From Shimia abyssi (GTDB lineage Bacteria > Pseudomonadota > Alphaproteobacteria > Rhodobacterales > Rhodobacteraceae): 45,950 bases of DNA. Positions within the stretch are counted from its first letter, which is position 1. Each line of letters opens with the position of its first letter. A program made the translations under genes and the position numbers. The DNA is taken from the NCBI RefSeq assembly GCF_003014475.1, contig NZ_PYGJ01000024.1:1-45950 (forward strand). The letters run 5' to 3'. Shown here in pieces: positions 25,581 to 33,571 of this stretch. Below the pieces are notes generated by a model. That model was given only the letters and a program-made list of their open reading frames with translations. It was not told the origin of the DNA and made no database searches.

Positions 25581-26839
25581 GCGAAGATCAGTTTGGAAAC
25601 CCGATTGATCCGAGCGTTGGCTACGCGCGTGGCGCTTTGCTGGCGGGATCTGCAGACGAAGTGCGCAGACTGGCACAAGGCGGGCGCGTGGCAGCGGATT
25701 TTGTTGCACGAGAAGGGATTGATAAGATTGCGGTTTGCACTGGCAACCTGCGATTCTACCCGGTCGACGCTTCGGATTTGCCTGAGTTGTGCGAAGAATG
25801 GGTTGGACCAGGTCTTTATGGCGAGGAACTGCGTCAGGCGGCAATTGCCCACATGGGTGGCGATGGCGACGAGGCGGCAGCAGTCGTAAACCGAACAAGT
25901 GCTGGTATTGTCGCCGCCGTGCTTGCTCATTCAGCCAACCGACCGGTTCTCTCGTTGGTGCCTGCGGGTGACCGCAGCCACGCGTCGGTGGCACGTGGTG
26001 CAAAGCTGGCAGGCGTTCCCGTGATCGAGGCATACGACCTGCCCGAAATGAAACGGCTGCTTGCGGCGCATGTTCCCTCGCTGGTGGTTATTACAACAGT
26101 CACCTCTGAACTGGCGATGCTGGATGACGCGCTCACCGCCGCTGCCGTTCGCACGGCCAAGCGCGCCGGGTGCGTTGTCTTTTTGGATGAGGCGTATGGT
26201 GCAAGGTTCCGGCCTGTGTTGCATGGTGGGGCACCATCATTGTCCTTTGGCGCTGATCTGGTGATTACTAACGCTGACAAGGCTGGCTTGTCTGGACCGC
26301 GCGCCGGTGTTCTGTGTGGTGATCCTGCGGCCTTGGTGCCAGTTCAGGCAAAGGCGAGCGAATTGGGCATGGAGGCGCGTGCGCCAATCGCTGTTGGCGC
26401 AATGCGGTCGCTGCAAGGATTTGCTCCTAAACTGCTCACCCAGGAAGCACAGGATGGTCAAGATCTGGCTGCCGCGCTCGAAGAAGCCTTAGGGAATAGC
26501 CGCATAAAACGGTCTGCGCTTGGTCCAAAGATTGACGAACAAGACGCGATGCAAATCGTTTTGGAGATGGCCAAGGTTTCAGAGACTGCGCGCGTTCCAG
26601 CCGAAGTTACTGCGGCTGTCGGAATGCTGATATTGCGCGACAAGGGCATCGTTACCGTAAATACCCACGGCCAGCCCGGTGGCAGGGTATCAATTCGTCT
26701 CAAGCCAACGTCGGGTGCGGTCGCCCGCGCTGGTGGCGCCACCGCTGTGGCGTGCTGCCTTGTTGCGGCGTTTGACGAAGTTGCGAACCATCTGGATGAT
26801 GATCACTGGTTTTCAGCCACGCTGTTTGGAGAACGATGA
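25577..26839 (+). CDS. SelA-like PLP-dependent enzyme
   Basis: 420 residues. It resembles the SelA/SelA-like fold-type I family. D204 in VFLDEAYGAR is the pyridine-nitrogen aspartate, and K235 in VITNADKAGLSGPRAGV is the Schiff-base lysine, with the S/G-GPRAG context of SelA-like proteins. No selenocysteine genes are nearby, so selenium transfer is unlikely. A characterised relative, DgaE, is an ammonia-lyase acting on a D-configured amino sugar acid. That makes a lyase or racemase role plausible but unproved. It overlaps the ALDH gene (ATGA), and its stop is followed at once by the ATG of the D-glutamate cyclase-like gene, so the two are translationally coupled. Confidence 0.78.
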   Translation: MSEDQFGNPIDPSVGYARGALLAGSADEVRRLAQGGRVAADFVAREGIDKIAVCTGNLRFYPVDASDLPELCEEWVGPGLYGEELRQAAIAHMGGDGDEAAAVVNRTSAGIVAAVLAHSANRPVLSLVPAGDRSHASVARGAKLAGVPVIEAYDLPEMKRLLAAHVPSLVVITTVTSELAMLDDALTAAAVRTAKRAGCVVFLDEAYGARFRPVLHGGAPSLSFGADLVITNADKAGLSGPRAGVLCGDPAALVPVQAKASELGMEARAPIAVGAMRSLQGFAPKLLTQEAQDGQDLAAALEEALGNSRIKRSALGPKIDEQDAMQIVLEMAKVSETARVPAEVTAAVGMLILRDKGIVTVNTHGQPGGRVSIRLKPTSGAVARAGGATAVACCLVAAFDEVANHLDDDHWFSATLFGER

Positions 26840-27853
26840 ATGGTGGATACAAAACTCATCAGACGGCTCGACAATCGACTGGATCAACTGGTGAACATCG
26901 ACATTGGGGAACGCGGCGTCGAAAATCTGTTTGAGGCTGCACGCGCTTTGCAAGGTGAATCCTTGGTCGGTGCAGCGGCAGATGCGCTTATGTCTGTGCC
27001 TGAGGGCGGAACGGTGGTGATGACCACGGGTTCCGTCTCGCGGGCATGGATCACGGCGGACCTGGGGGAAAACGATGGCCCATCTGGTGCTGCTGCGATT
27101 GCGCGGGCTCTGGTTCTAGCGCGAAACGTAACGTGCGTGATGTTGTGCGAAGAGACGCTGTTGCCAGCAATCCGTAACACGTGCCAGGCTGGCGGCTTGT
27201 TTCCTGTGACGTTGGAACAGGCGGCGATTGCGCGGTCCGACAAAAGCCTAGCGACAATTGTCATGCTGCCCTATGCGACCGAAGACGAAGCGGGCGCCGC
27301 GCAGGCAGACGCGATGTTGGATGATTTGCAGCCTGACCTGCTCTTTTCGACAGAGCGTGTTGGGCGAAATGAACACGGCGTTTATCACTCGATGCGCGGG
27401 ATTGACTATGGCATGGGACGTGCTCGTGTCGATTTCCTGTTCGACAAGGCGTTGGAACGTGGCATCCCGGTAGTCGCGGTTGGTGATGGTGGAAACGAAA
27501 TCGGCATGGGCAAAGTGGCAGATCATGTAAAGGCGCACGTGCCTTATGGCGATGTTTGCCAATGCGGCTGTGGCGGAGGGATCGGCGCCGTCACGTCTTG
27601 CGATTTTCTTGTTACAGCGGCTTGCTCAAATTGGGGCTGTACCGCAATCGCTGCGGCAATGGTCGCCCGGGCAGGCGACGTGCGTTTGCTTCACACTCCA
27701 GACCGAGAGGCGCTATTGCTTGATACAATGGTTGCCAACGGTCTGATCAATTCGACCCACGGAATCGTCGATGACAGTGTCGATGGCTTTCCCAGAAACA
27801 GTCATATTGCTATGGCAGAGCTCTGCCGCACCATCGTGAGCCGCGCGCTCTGA
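26840..27853 (+). CDS. DUF4392 / D-glutamate cyclase-like protein
   Basis: 337 residues. The protein matches the D-glutamate cyclase C-terminal family (DUF4392, as in mitochondrial DGLUCY). Supporting motifs are the ERVGRNEHGVYHSMRG segment (about 172-187) and VAVGDGGNEIGMGKV (212-226). The family converts D-glutamate to 5-oxo-D-proline in mammals; bacterial roles are largely unknown. A cysteine-rich patch, VCQCGCGGGIG, follows the GDGGNE motif. Its ATG directly abuts the stop of the SelA-like gene, which suggests a shared reaction sequence or complex. The substrate here is not known. Confidence 0.8.
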   Translation: MVDTKLIRRLDNRLDQLVNIDIGERGVENLFEAARALQGESLVGAAADALMSVPEGGTVVMTTGSVSRAWITADLGENDGPSGAAAIARALVLARNVTCVMLCEETLLPAIRNTCQAGGLFPVTLEQAAIARSDKSLATIVMLPYATEDEAGAAQADAMLDDLQPDLLFSTERVGRNEHGVYHSMRGIDYGMGRARVDFLFDKALERGIPVVAVGDGGNEIGMGKVADHVKAHVPYGDVCQCGCGGGIGAVTSCDFLVTAACSNWGCTAIAAAMVARAGDVRLLHTPDREALLLDTMVANGLINSTHGIVDDSVDGFPRNSHIAMAELCRTIVSRAL

Positions 27854-27871
27854 TATCTACAGGAAAATAGA

Positions 27872-29137
27872 ATGATCCAAGACAACCCCACCCTCATCTC
27901 CGCGATCCGCGAACGCTTCGCCCATGTTGACGCTTGCCCATTCCAAGGAGAGCGCATTTTCTTTGAAAACGCAGGTGGTGCGCTGACGCTGAAACAGGTT
28001 GCCGAAACGTCTTCGTTTTATGCTGCCATCCCCGACAATCCGGGCCGTATCAACCCGGCCGGTCAGGGTACACAAGACGTGATTAACAAGGCCAAGTCTG
28101 ACTTGGCGGTCTTCATGAATGCGACGTCTGGTCAGTTCTTTGCAGGTGAAAGTGGTACGGAACTACTGTTCCGCCTGATCCGAACCGCGTGCGTTGCGGT
28201 TGAAAAAGGCACCAAAGTCATTGGGTCGTCGATTGAACACCCGGCCACTCGCAGCGCAGCACGGCGCTGGGCAGAGATTGCAGGGCTGGAGTATGTGAAT
28301 GTCCAACATAATGACGCCGCAGGCCTTGTCACGGCTGAAGATTATGCTGCGCTTATGACACCAGATGTGTCCGTGGCGACAATTTTGCATGCGTCGCCCG
28401 TGACGGGAATGGGCATGGATGTGGCCGCAATTTCCAAGGCTATCCGTGCTGTTTCACCGGATTGCCTGATCATTGTCGACGGTATCCAGCACGCGGCCCA
28501 CGGTCAGCTAGATCTCGAGGCCTACAATGTCGACGGCTATGCGGTTTCTCCGTACAAAGTTTTCTCACGTCACGGCTATGGTCTTGCCTGGATCTCCGAC
28601 AAGCTGAGTGCGATGCCGCATGATATGCTGATCAACGCCCCAGCGACTGGATGGGAATTTGGTACGCGCGACACTGGCTCATATGCGACCATGTCTGATG
28701 TCATCTCATATTTTGACTGGCTTGGCGGCGAAGTGGCGGCTGATGAAACAGACCGCCGCGCCCGGATCGAGGCAGCTGGCCGAGCCATCCACGCATATGA
28801 GACGAGGCTGACTCAAACGGCGATCAATGGCACAGGTAATTTGCCCGGTTTGCGCGACATGGAGCGTGTTCAGATCATCGCCGGTGAGGACAACCCTGCA
28901 CGCGAGGGACTAGTGTCGATTGCAGTTGACGGGATTGCGTCTGAGAAAGTTGTGGAATTGCTCAATCAACAGGGCATTCGCACACATACACGCAAAGCAG
29001 ATCACTACAGCGGTAACGTTCTTGATCCTCTGGGGCTGCCCGATTGCATTCGGATTTCTTTTTGCCACTACAACACAGAGGCAGAGGTTGCTGAAATGCT
29101 TGGTGTGCTCAAAAAGTTGGTCGAAGAAGCTGCCTAA
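27872..29137 (+). CDS. Class V aminotransferase-fold PLP enzyme, not a cysteine desulfurase
   Basis: 421 residues. It is related to the cysteine desulfurase/isopenicillin N epimerase group: the FFENAGGAL start, IVDGIQHAAHGQLD with the conserved aspartate, and the PLP lysine K229 in AVSPYKVFSRHG. The catalytic cysteine loop of SufS-type desulfurases is missing; the corresponding region reads IRTHTRKADHYSGNVL. It should therefore be an aminotransferase, epimerase or lyase, not a sulfur donor. It is the last of five co-directional genes, 18 bases after the DUF4392 gene. A strong hairpin follows at 29147. The function is unknown. Confidence 0.8.
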   Translation: MIQDNPTLISAIRERFAHVDACPFQGERIFFENAGGALTLKQVAETSSFYAAIPDNPGRINPAGQGTQDVINKAKSDLAVFMNATSGQFFAGESGTELLFRLIRTACVAVEKGTKVIGSSIEHPATRSAARRWAEIAGLEYVNVQHNDAAGLVTAEDYAALMTPDVSVATILHASPVTGMGMDVAAISKAIRAVSPDCLIIVDGIQHAAHGQLDLEAYNVDGYAVSPYKVFSRHGYGLAWISDKLSAMPHDMLINAPATGWEFGTRDTGSYATMSDVISYFDWLGGEVAADETDRRARIEAAGRAIHAYETRLTQTAINGTGNLPGLRDMERVQIIAGEDNPAREGLVSIAVDGIASEKVVELLNQQGIRTHTRKADHYSGNVLDPLGLPDCIRISFCHYNTEAEVAEMLGVLKKLVEEAA

Positions 29138-29146
29138 TTTCACTCT

Positions 29147-29177
29147 CTGTGGACGGCAACTCGTTTGCCGTCCACAG
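29147..29177. terminator. Hairpin between the PLP-enzyme operon and the convergent GntR gene
   Basis: A perfect 13-bp stem (29147-29159 with 29165-29177, CTGTGGACGGCAA) has a 5-base loop, ten bases after the class V enzyme stop. It lies between two convergent genes, where a bidirectional terminator is expected. T-runs on either side are short. Confidence 0.7.
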
Positions 29178-29209
29178 AAACACCTCCGGAACGCAGGCAC
29201 CTATCCACG

Positions 29210-30007
29210 TCAACGTTCCTTGGATAGCAAGCGCCTCTTTTCCGCCATTGCTTCACGCTGTTGTTGTTCTATCCCCGTGCGGAACGATTTTTCGACAAAC
29301 GAAATGTGATCAAGCGCTGCGTTTTCGGCTCGTGTCGGATCCCCTTCAATTACCGCGTTGCCGAGTTCCAAGTGCTGATCCAGCAATTTGCGTCCCGTAC
29401 CATCAATGGTTTTGAGAAAATCTCGATTGTAAAAGACCCCTTGCCGCGTAAGTTCAAAAATTGACGCCATCATGTGGATGAGGGTAGCATTCTGGCTGGC
29501 GTCAACGATGGCGGTATGCAATTGGAAATCGGCTTCTCTGGAAGCACCTGGATCGTTTTCCTTCCAAGCGCGTTCATTCTCGACAAGGATCTCGGCAATT
29601 CGAGCCTTGTCTGATTTTGTTGCCCGTTCCGCGGCCAAGCGCGCGGCAAACCCTTCTTGTTCTCGACGGTATTCCAGATAATCAAAAAAGGCTGGCTCGT
29701 GGCGTCCATAGAGGGACAGCAATGCAGGAAGCATGGCCTGACCTGTCAGTGGCGCTACGAAAGTCCCTTCTCCGTGTCGGGTTTTGACAAGGCCGCGCTC
29801 TTCCAGGGCCTGCAAAGCTTCGCGAAGCTTCGGTCGGGATACTCCAAGGCTTTCCGCAAGGTCCCGCTCCGATGGTAGCTTACGGCCCTGCTTCAGGATT
29901 CCCGCAGCAATAAGCTCCTCGATTTGAGCAACTACGGCGTCGGCCAATGATTCGTGGCCGACGGGTTCGAAAAGTGACGCGGGCGTCAGTGAACTGGTTT
30001 TCGGCAT
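29210..30007 (-). CDS. GntR-family (FadR subfamily) regulator, probable lactate regulator
   Basis: 265 residues. An N-terminal winged helix (KLPSERDLAESLGVSRPKLREALQALEERGLV, about 43-75) is followed by an FCD ligand domain (about 100-245), as in LldR and PdhR. The ATG at 30007 has a GGAGG ribosome site; the frame extends 16 codons further upstream without support. It is divergent from a TRAP transporter/lactate dehydrogenase operon, and TGGTAAATWA repeats occur between the two. It is therefore probably the lactate-responsive repressor of that operon and of itself. The ligand is inferred from the target genes. Confidence 0.9.
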   Translation of the reverse strand: MPKTSSLTPASLFEPVGHESLADAVVAQIEELIAAGILKQGRKLPSERDLAESLGVSRPKLREALQALEERGLVKTRHGEGTFVAPLTGQAMLPALLSLYGRHEPAFFDYLEYRREQEGFAARLAAERATKSDKARIAEILVENERAWKENDPGASREADFQLHTAIVDASQNATLIHMMASIFELTRQGVFYNRDFLKTIDGTGRKLLDQHLELGNAVIEGDPTRAENAALDHISFVEKSFRTGIEQQQREAMAEKRRLLSKER

Positions 30008-30322
30008 AGAGAAGCCTCCGCTGTGTGGTAAATAAATATAACCTCCAATTCGCAAAGCGCAACCCTGAGATTTCGCGCTGTTCCATGCAAATTAACCGTT
30101 AAAACTGAATACCTTAACATCTTTCTTTTGTCGTAATTGGGCGGTTGACTAATTTCACAATCGGGACTTGGTCTTGCGAGTATTGCGCAATCAGATCGGA
30201 CAAGTGGTAAATTAAGTTGTTGACTGAATAAGCTGGTCAATATTATTTACCATCGCCAAGGTGCCGGGTCGTCCGCACCAATTCAAGGAACGGGTGTTCC
30301 GAATTACTTTGGAGGAGATCTC
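30008..30322. promoter_or_regulatory. Divergent promoter region GntR / TRAP-lactate operon with three TGGTAAATWA repeats
   Basis: This 315-base gap has no gene and is AT-rich in its middle and right parts. TGGTAAATAA occurs at 30026-30035, TGGTAAATTA at 30205-30214, and the inverted form TTATTTACCA at 30243-30252. The last lies downstream of a TGGTCAAT, giving TGGT...ACCA arms. TGGT/ACCA half-sites are the known recognition core of PdhR/LldR-type GntR regulators. One copy is 19 bases from the GntR start; the other two lie 70-120 bases upstream of dctP. Confidence 0.55.
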
Positions 30323-31372
30323 ATGAAAAAGACCCTGACGAGCCTTGCCGTTGCAGCCAGCCTGATCGCTGCACCAGCTTTGGCCGCTGACAAACTATTG
30401 CTGAAAACACCAATTGCCTTCTCGACCGCGTTGCCGGGTCTGGGTTCGCCAATCCCACGCGTTGCAGAGCAGGTCGAATTGATGTCGGGCGGTACGCTCA
30501 GAATGAAAATCTATGAGCCGGGAAAACTTGTCGCCCCGTTCGAAATCCTTGATGCGGTGTCGACTGGCAAGATCAATTCCGGATACACGACTGCCGGCTA
30601 TTGGGCAGGCAAGATCCCAGCAGCGCCGCTGTTCTCGGCTGTCCCATTTGGGCCTGAGGCCGGCGAATACATGGCATGGCTCTATTACGGCAACGGTATG
30701 ACGCTGTACCAAGAGATGTATGACCAGGCAGGTTACAACGTCAAAGTCATTCCTTGCGCCGTCATCGCGCCGGAAACGTCGGGCTGGTTCGCCAAAGAGA
30801 TCAACTCTCCCGAGGATCTGAACGGCCTGAAAATGCGCTTCTTTGGTCTTGGTGGGAAAGTCATGCAAAAGCTCGGAGTTGCTACTTCGTTGCTGCCAGG
30901 TGGTGAAATCTTCCCAGCCTTGGAAAAGGGCGCGATTGACGCGACCGAATTCTCGATGCCCGCTATTGATGCGCGCTTGGGTTTCCACAAGCTGGTCAAG
31001 TTTAATTACTTTCCGGGCTGGCACCAGCAAGCGACCGTCTTTGAATTGATGGTCAACAAAGATGTCTGGAACGAGGCCTCTGATCAGCACAAGGCGATCA
31101 TTGAAAACGCGTGCAAAGCTTCGATGGCGGATTCCTTTGCCGAAGGCGAAGCGATCCAGCACGCCGCATTGATCGACAACGTCGAAAACAACGGCGTCAT
31201 GATCAAAGACTGGTCACCAGAAATGCTCGACACGTTCCGCACCACTTGGGAATCGGTTGCCGCAGAAGAAGCCGCCAATGACGCGTTCTTTGCCAAGGTT
31301 CTTGGCGACATGAACGAATTCCGTGAAGGCTACGAGCTTTGGAAGAGCCACGCGTTCCTCCCACGCAAATAA
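30323..31372 (+). CDS. TRAP transporter substrate-binding protein (DctP type), probable lactate binding
   Basis: 349 residues. A clear signal peptide (MKKTLTSLAVAASLIAAPALA) directs it to the periplasm. The body has the TRAP DctP fold, with GLKMRFFGLGGKVMQKLGV (about 170-190) in the region that contributes the carboxylate-binding arginine (R174 here), and ALEKGAIDATEF. A GGAGGAGAT ribosome site precedes the ATG. It is the first gene of a dctP-dctQM-lldD-dld operon, so lactate or a close 2-hydroxyacid is the likely ligand. An intergenic hairpin after the gene may raise its level over the permease. Confidence 0.94.
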   Translation: MKKTLTSLAVAASLIAAPALAADKLLLKTPIAFSTALPGLGSPIPRVAEQVELMSGGTLRMKIYEPGKLVAPFEILDAVSTGKINSGYTTAGYWAGKIPAAPLFSAVPFGPEAGEYMAWLYYGNGMTLYQEMYDQAGYNVKVIPCAVIAPETSGWFAKEINSPEDLNGLKMRFFGLGGKVMQKLGVATSLLPGGEIFPALEKGAIDATEFSMPAIDARLGFHKLVKFNYFPGWHQQATVFELMVNKDVWNEASDQHKAIIENACKASMADSFAEGEAIQHAALIDNVENNGVMIKDWSPEMLDTFRTTWESVAAEEAANDAFFAKVLGDMNEFREGYELWKSHAFLPRK

Positions 31373-31384
31373 GCGCTCTCCCTT

Positions 31385-31409
31385 CGGGGCGGCATATTTC
31401 GCCGCCCCG
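31385..31409 (+). terminator. GC-rich hairpin between dctP and dctQM
   Basis: CGGGGCGGC-ATATTTC-GCCGCCCCG is a perfect 9-bp stem 12 bases after the dctP stop, followed by TATATCCC. It is probably a partial terminator or 3'-end stabiliser that keeps the binding protein in excess over the permease. Confidence 0.65.
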
Positions 31410-31496
31410 TATATCCCATGATTTTCGTTATTGAACTGACTGACCGCCCCTGAGGCCGCTGTTGTCTGTGGCCCGGGCATTTGAGGAGGAATTCTG

Positions 31497-33557
31497 ATGG
31501 CCGACAATAAGCTGAACGACCCGGTCGAGGTGTATGAAGGGTTGCTAGAGCACCCAGACGCAGATCGCCAAAAACTCGCCGTTGTCATCGACAGTGGCGT
31601 CAAGGCTGTGGGCCATGTGGTGATGTGGGCCAATATCTTGCTGGTCGCTGCGATCTTTAGCCAAGTCGCCCTACGCTATCTGTTTAGTCAGAATTACCCA
31701 AAGCTAGACGAGATTCAGTGGCACTTTTACGGCATTGTTACCATGATCGGCATTTCCTATGCCTTGGTCACCGACAGCCACGTGCGCGTAGACGTTTTGC
31801 ACATGCAGCTTTCCCGGCGGACCCAGCGCATTATTGAGGTTTGCGGGATCCTGACATTGCTGGTGCCCTTCATCTACTTGATGATCGACCAAGGGTACGA
31901 TTACTTTTACGAGAGCCTTCGAGTGAACGAACGCTCCGACAGCCCCACTGGATTGCCCGGTCGCTGGGCTTTTAAATCCGTCATCCCGATCAGCTTTGTT
32001 CTTTTGGCTTTGGCCGCATTGGCCCGGTTGATACACGATCTCCACGCGCTGTTCACTGGCCCGGATTCCGAGCGCACAGGCGCGGGATTGCGGCGTGTAT
32101 TTCTCGTGCTTGCTGTCTTTGCGGCAATCTGCTTTGGCCTGACATTCCTGGTTGAAACGACCGAGGAAAAGCTGGTCGTCGCCATGTTCCTGACTTTCAT
32201 TGCCCTACTGTTTACTGGCTATCCAGTGGCATGGGTTTTGGCTGGTGTTGGCGTCGCTTACTGCGGGTTGGCTTACCTTTTTGACAACGATCTGATGCTG
32301 TGGACAGGATTAGAAAGCACCTTTACTGGACTCGACTATCTAACGCTGGGCGCGGTTGTGAACCGGGTTTACGCAACAATGTCGAACGCAGTTCTCGTTG
32401 CGCTGCCGATGTTCATTTTCATGGGCCTTATGCTGGATGAAAGCGGAGTAGCAGAGCGTCTTATGACCTCCATGCAACGCCTGTTCGGCACCGTACGTGG
32501 TGGACTTGCGATCACTGTGACACTCATCGGCATTATTCTGGCCGCTTCGACGGGTATCATCGGTGCCTCTGTGGTTCTGCTGGGTGTTCTGTCGCTGCCC
32601 TCTATGATGCAGCAGAAATACTCACCAAGCCTTGCGGCGGGTGTTGTTTCGGCAAGCGGCACACTTGGCATTCTGATCCCTCCGTCAATTATGCTCGTGA
32701 TCATGGCGGATCAGATGGCGCTTTCGGTCGGTGATCTTTTTATGGCCGCCGTGTTTCCGGGCGTGATTATTGGTGGTCTTTACCTGACCTACATTTTCAT
32801 TATCGCTTTGGTTAAGCGCGATGCCGCCCCGGTGCCCGAAGGGGCCAAACGTCCCGACTGGGCCGCCGTTAAGGATGTGCTGATTGCGGTCATTCCAACG
32901 CTCGCTCTGATCCTTGCTGTGCTTGGCTCAATCTTTGCGGGCTTAACCACGCCGACCGAAGCCTCGGGTATTGGCGCGCTGGGTGCTACGGTGCTGGCGC
33001 TTGGGTATCGCAAACTGACAATTGCAAAATTGGTCAACGTGCTTAAGGCCACGTTCAACACCACCGCTTACATCTTTGCCATCTTCCTTGGCGCGACCGT
33101 CTTCTCTTATGTACTGCGTGAACTGGGCGGTGACGAGCTGATCGAACATGTTGTTCTGTCAACTGGTCTTGGGGCAAATGGAACGGTAATTTTCATCCTG
33201 TTCATTGTCTTCCTGTTGGGCTTTGTTCTGGACTGGATCGAGATTACGTTAATCGTGCTGCCGCTGATGCGCCCAATCATCAACAGCCTTGGTATTGATA
33301 TTCCGGGCTTTGGTGTGGTCGACGAACCCGCGCTGATCTGGTTCGTGATCCTTGTCGCCGTGACTTTGCAAACCAGCTTCCTCACCCCACCCGTTGGCTT
33401 TGCCTTGTTCTACCTCAAAGGTGTCTGCCCCCCCGAAATCAGCTTGATGCACATTTATCGCGGCATCATCCCCTTCGTGCTCTTGCAGCTTACGGGACTT
33501 GCGCTGGTCTTCCTGTGGCCGACACTGGCGACATGGCTTCCCTCGGTCGCATACTAA
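31497..33557 (+). CDS. Fused TRAP transporter permease (DctQ-DctM)
   Basis: 686 residues. The first part, about 1-220, is a DctQ-like small subunit with four membrane helices (LDEIQWHFYGIVTMIGISYAL). The rest, from about 225, is a DctM large subunit with many membrane segments. Typical DctM motifs are LPMFIFMGLMLDESGVAERL and GTLGILIPPSIMLVIMADQ. Such fusions are known in the TRAP family. The start has a GAGGAGG ribosome site. With the upstream DctP it forms a Na+-driven importer, predicted for lactate from the two lactate dehydrogenase genes that follow. Confidence 0.94.
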   Translation: MADNKLNDPVEVYEGLLEHPDADRQKLAVVIDSGVKAVGHVVMWANILLVAAIFSQVALRYLFSQNYPKLDEIQWHFYGIVTMIGISYALVTDSHVRVDVLHMQLSRRTQRIIEVCGILTLLVPFIYLMIDQGYDYFYESLRVNERSDSPTGLPGRWAFKSVIPISFVLLALAALARLIHDLHALFTGPDSERTGAGLRRVFLVLAVFAAICFGLTFLVETTEEKLVVAMFLTFIALLFTGYPVAWVLAGVGVAYCGLAYLFDNDLMLWTGLESTFTGLDYLTLGAVVNRVYATMSNAVLVALPMFIFMGLMLDESGVAERLMTSMQRLFGTVRGGLAITVTLIGIILAASTGIIGASVVLLGVLSLPSMMQQKYSPSLAAGVVSASGTLGILIPPSIMLVIMADQMALSVGDLFMAAVFPGVIIGGLYLTYIFIIALVKRDAAPVPEGAKRPDWAAVKDVLIAVIPTLALILAVLGSIFAGLTTPTEASGIGALGATVLALGYRKLTIAKLVNVLKATFNTTAYIFAIFLGATVFSYVLRELGGDELIEHVVLSTGLGANGTVIFILFIVFLLGFVLDWIEITLIVLPLMRPIINSLGIDIPGFGVVDEPALIWFVILVAVTLQTSFLTPPVGFALFYLKGVCPPEISLMHIYRGIIPFVLLQLTGLALVFLWPTLATWLPSVAY

Positions 33558-33571
33558 GGAGGGACATCAAT

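Noticed and set aside
25026..26033. Open frame of 335 codons antisense to the ALDH and SelA-like genes
   Set aside because: It spans two real, overlapping genes on the opposite strand and shows no family similarity.
25577..26839. True selenocysteine synthase (SelA)
   Set aside because: No selB, selC tRNA or selD-like genes are present, and operon context points to catabolism.
27872..29137. SufS/IscS-type cysteine desulfurase
   Set aside because: The catalytic cysteine loop is absent; the aligned region has no cysteine, and no suf or isc genes are nearby.
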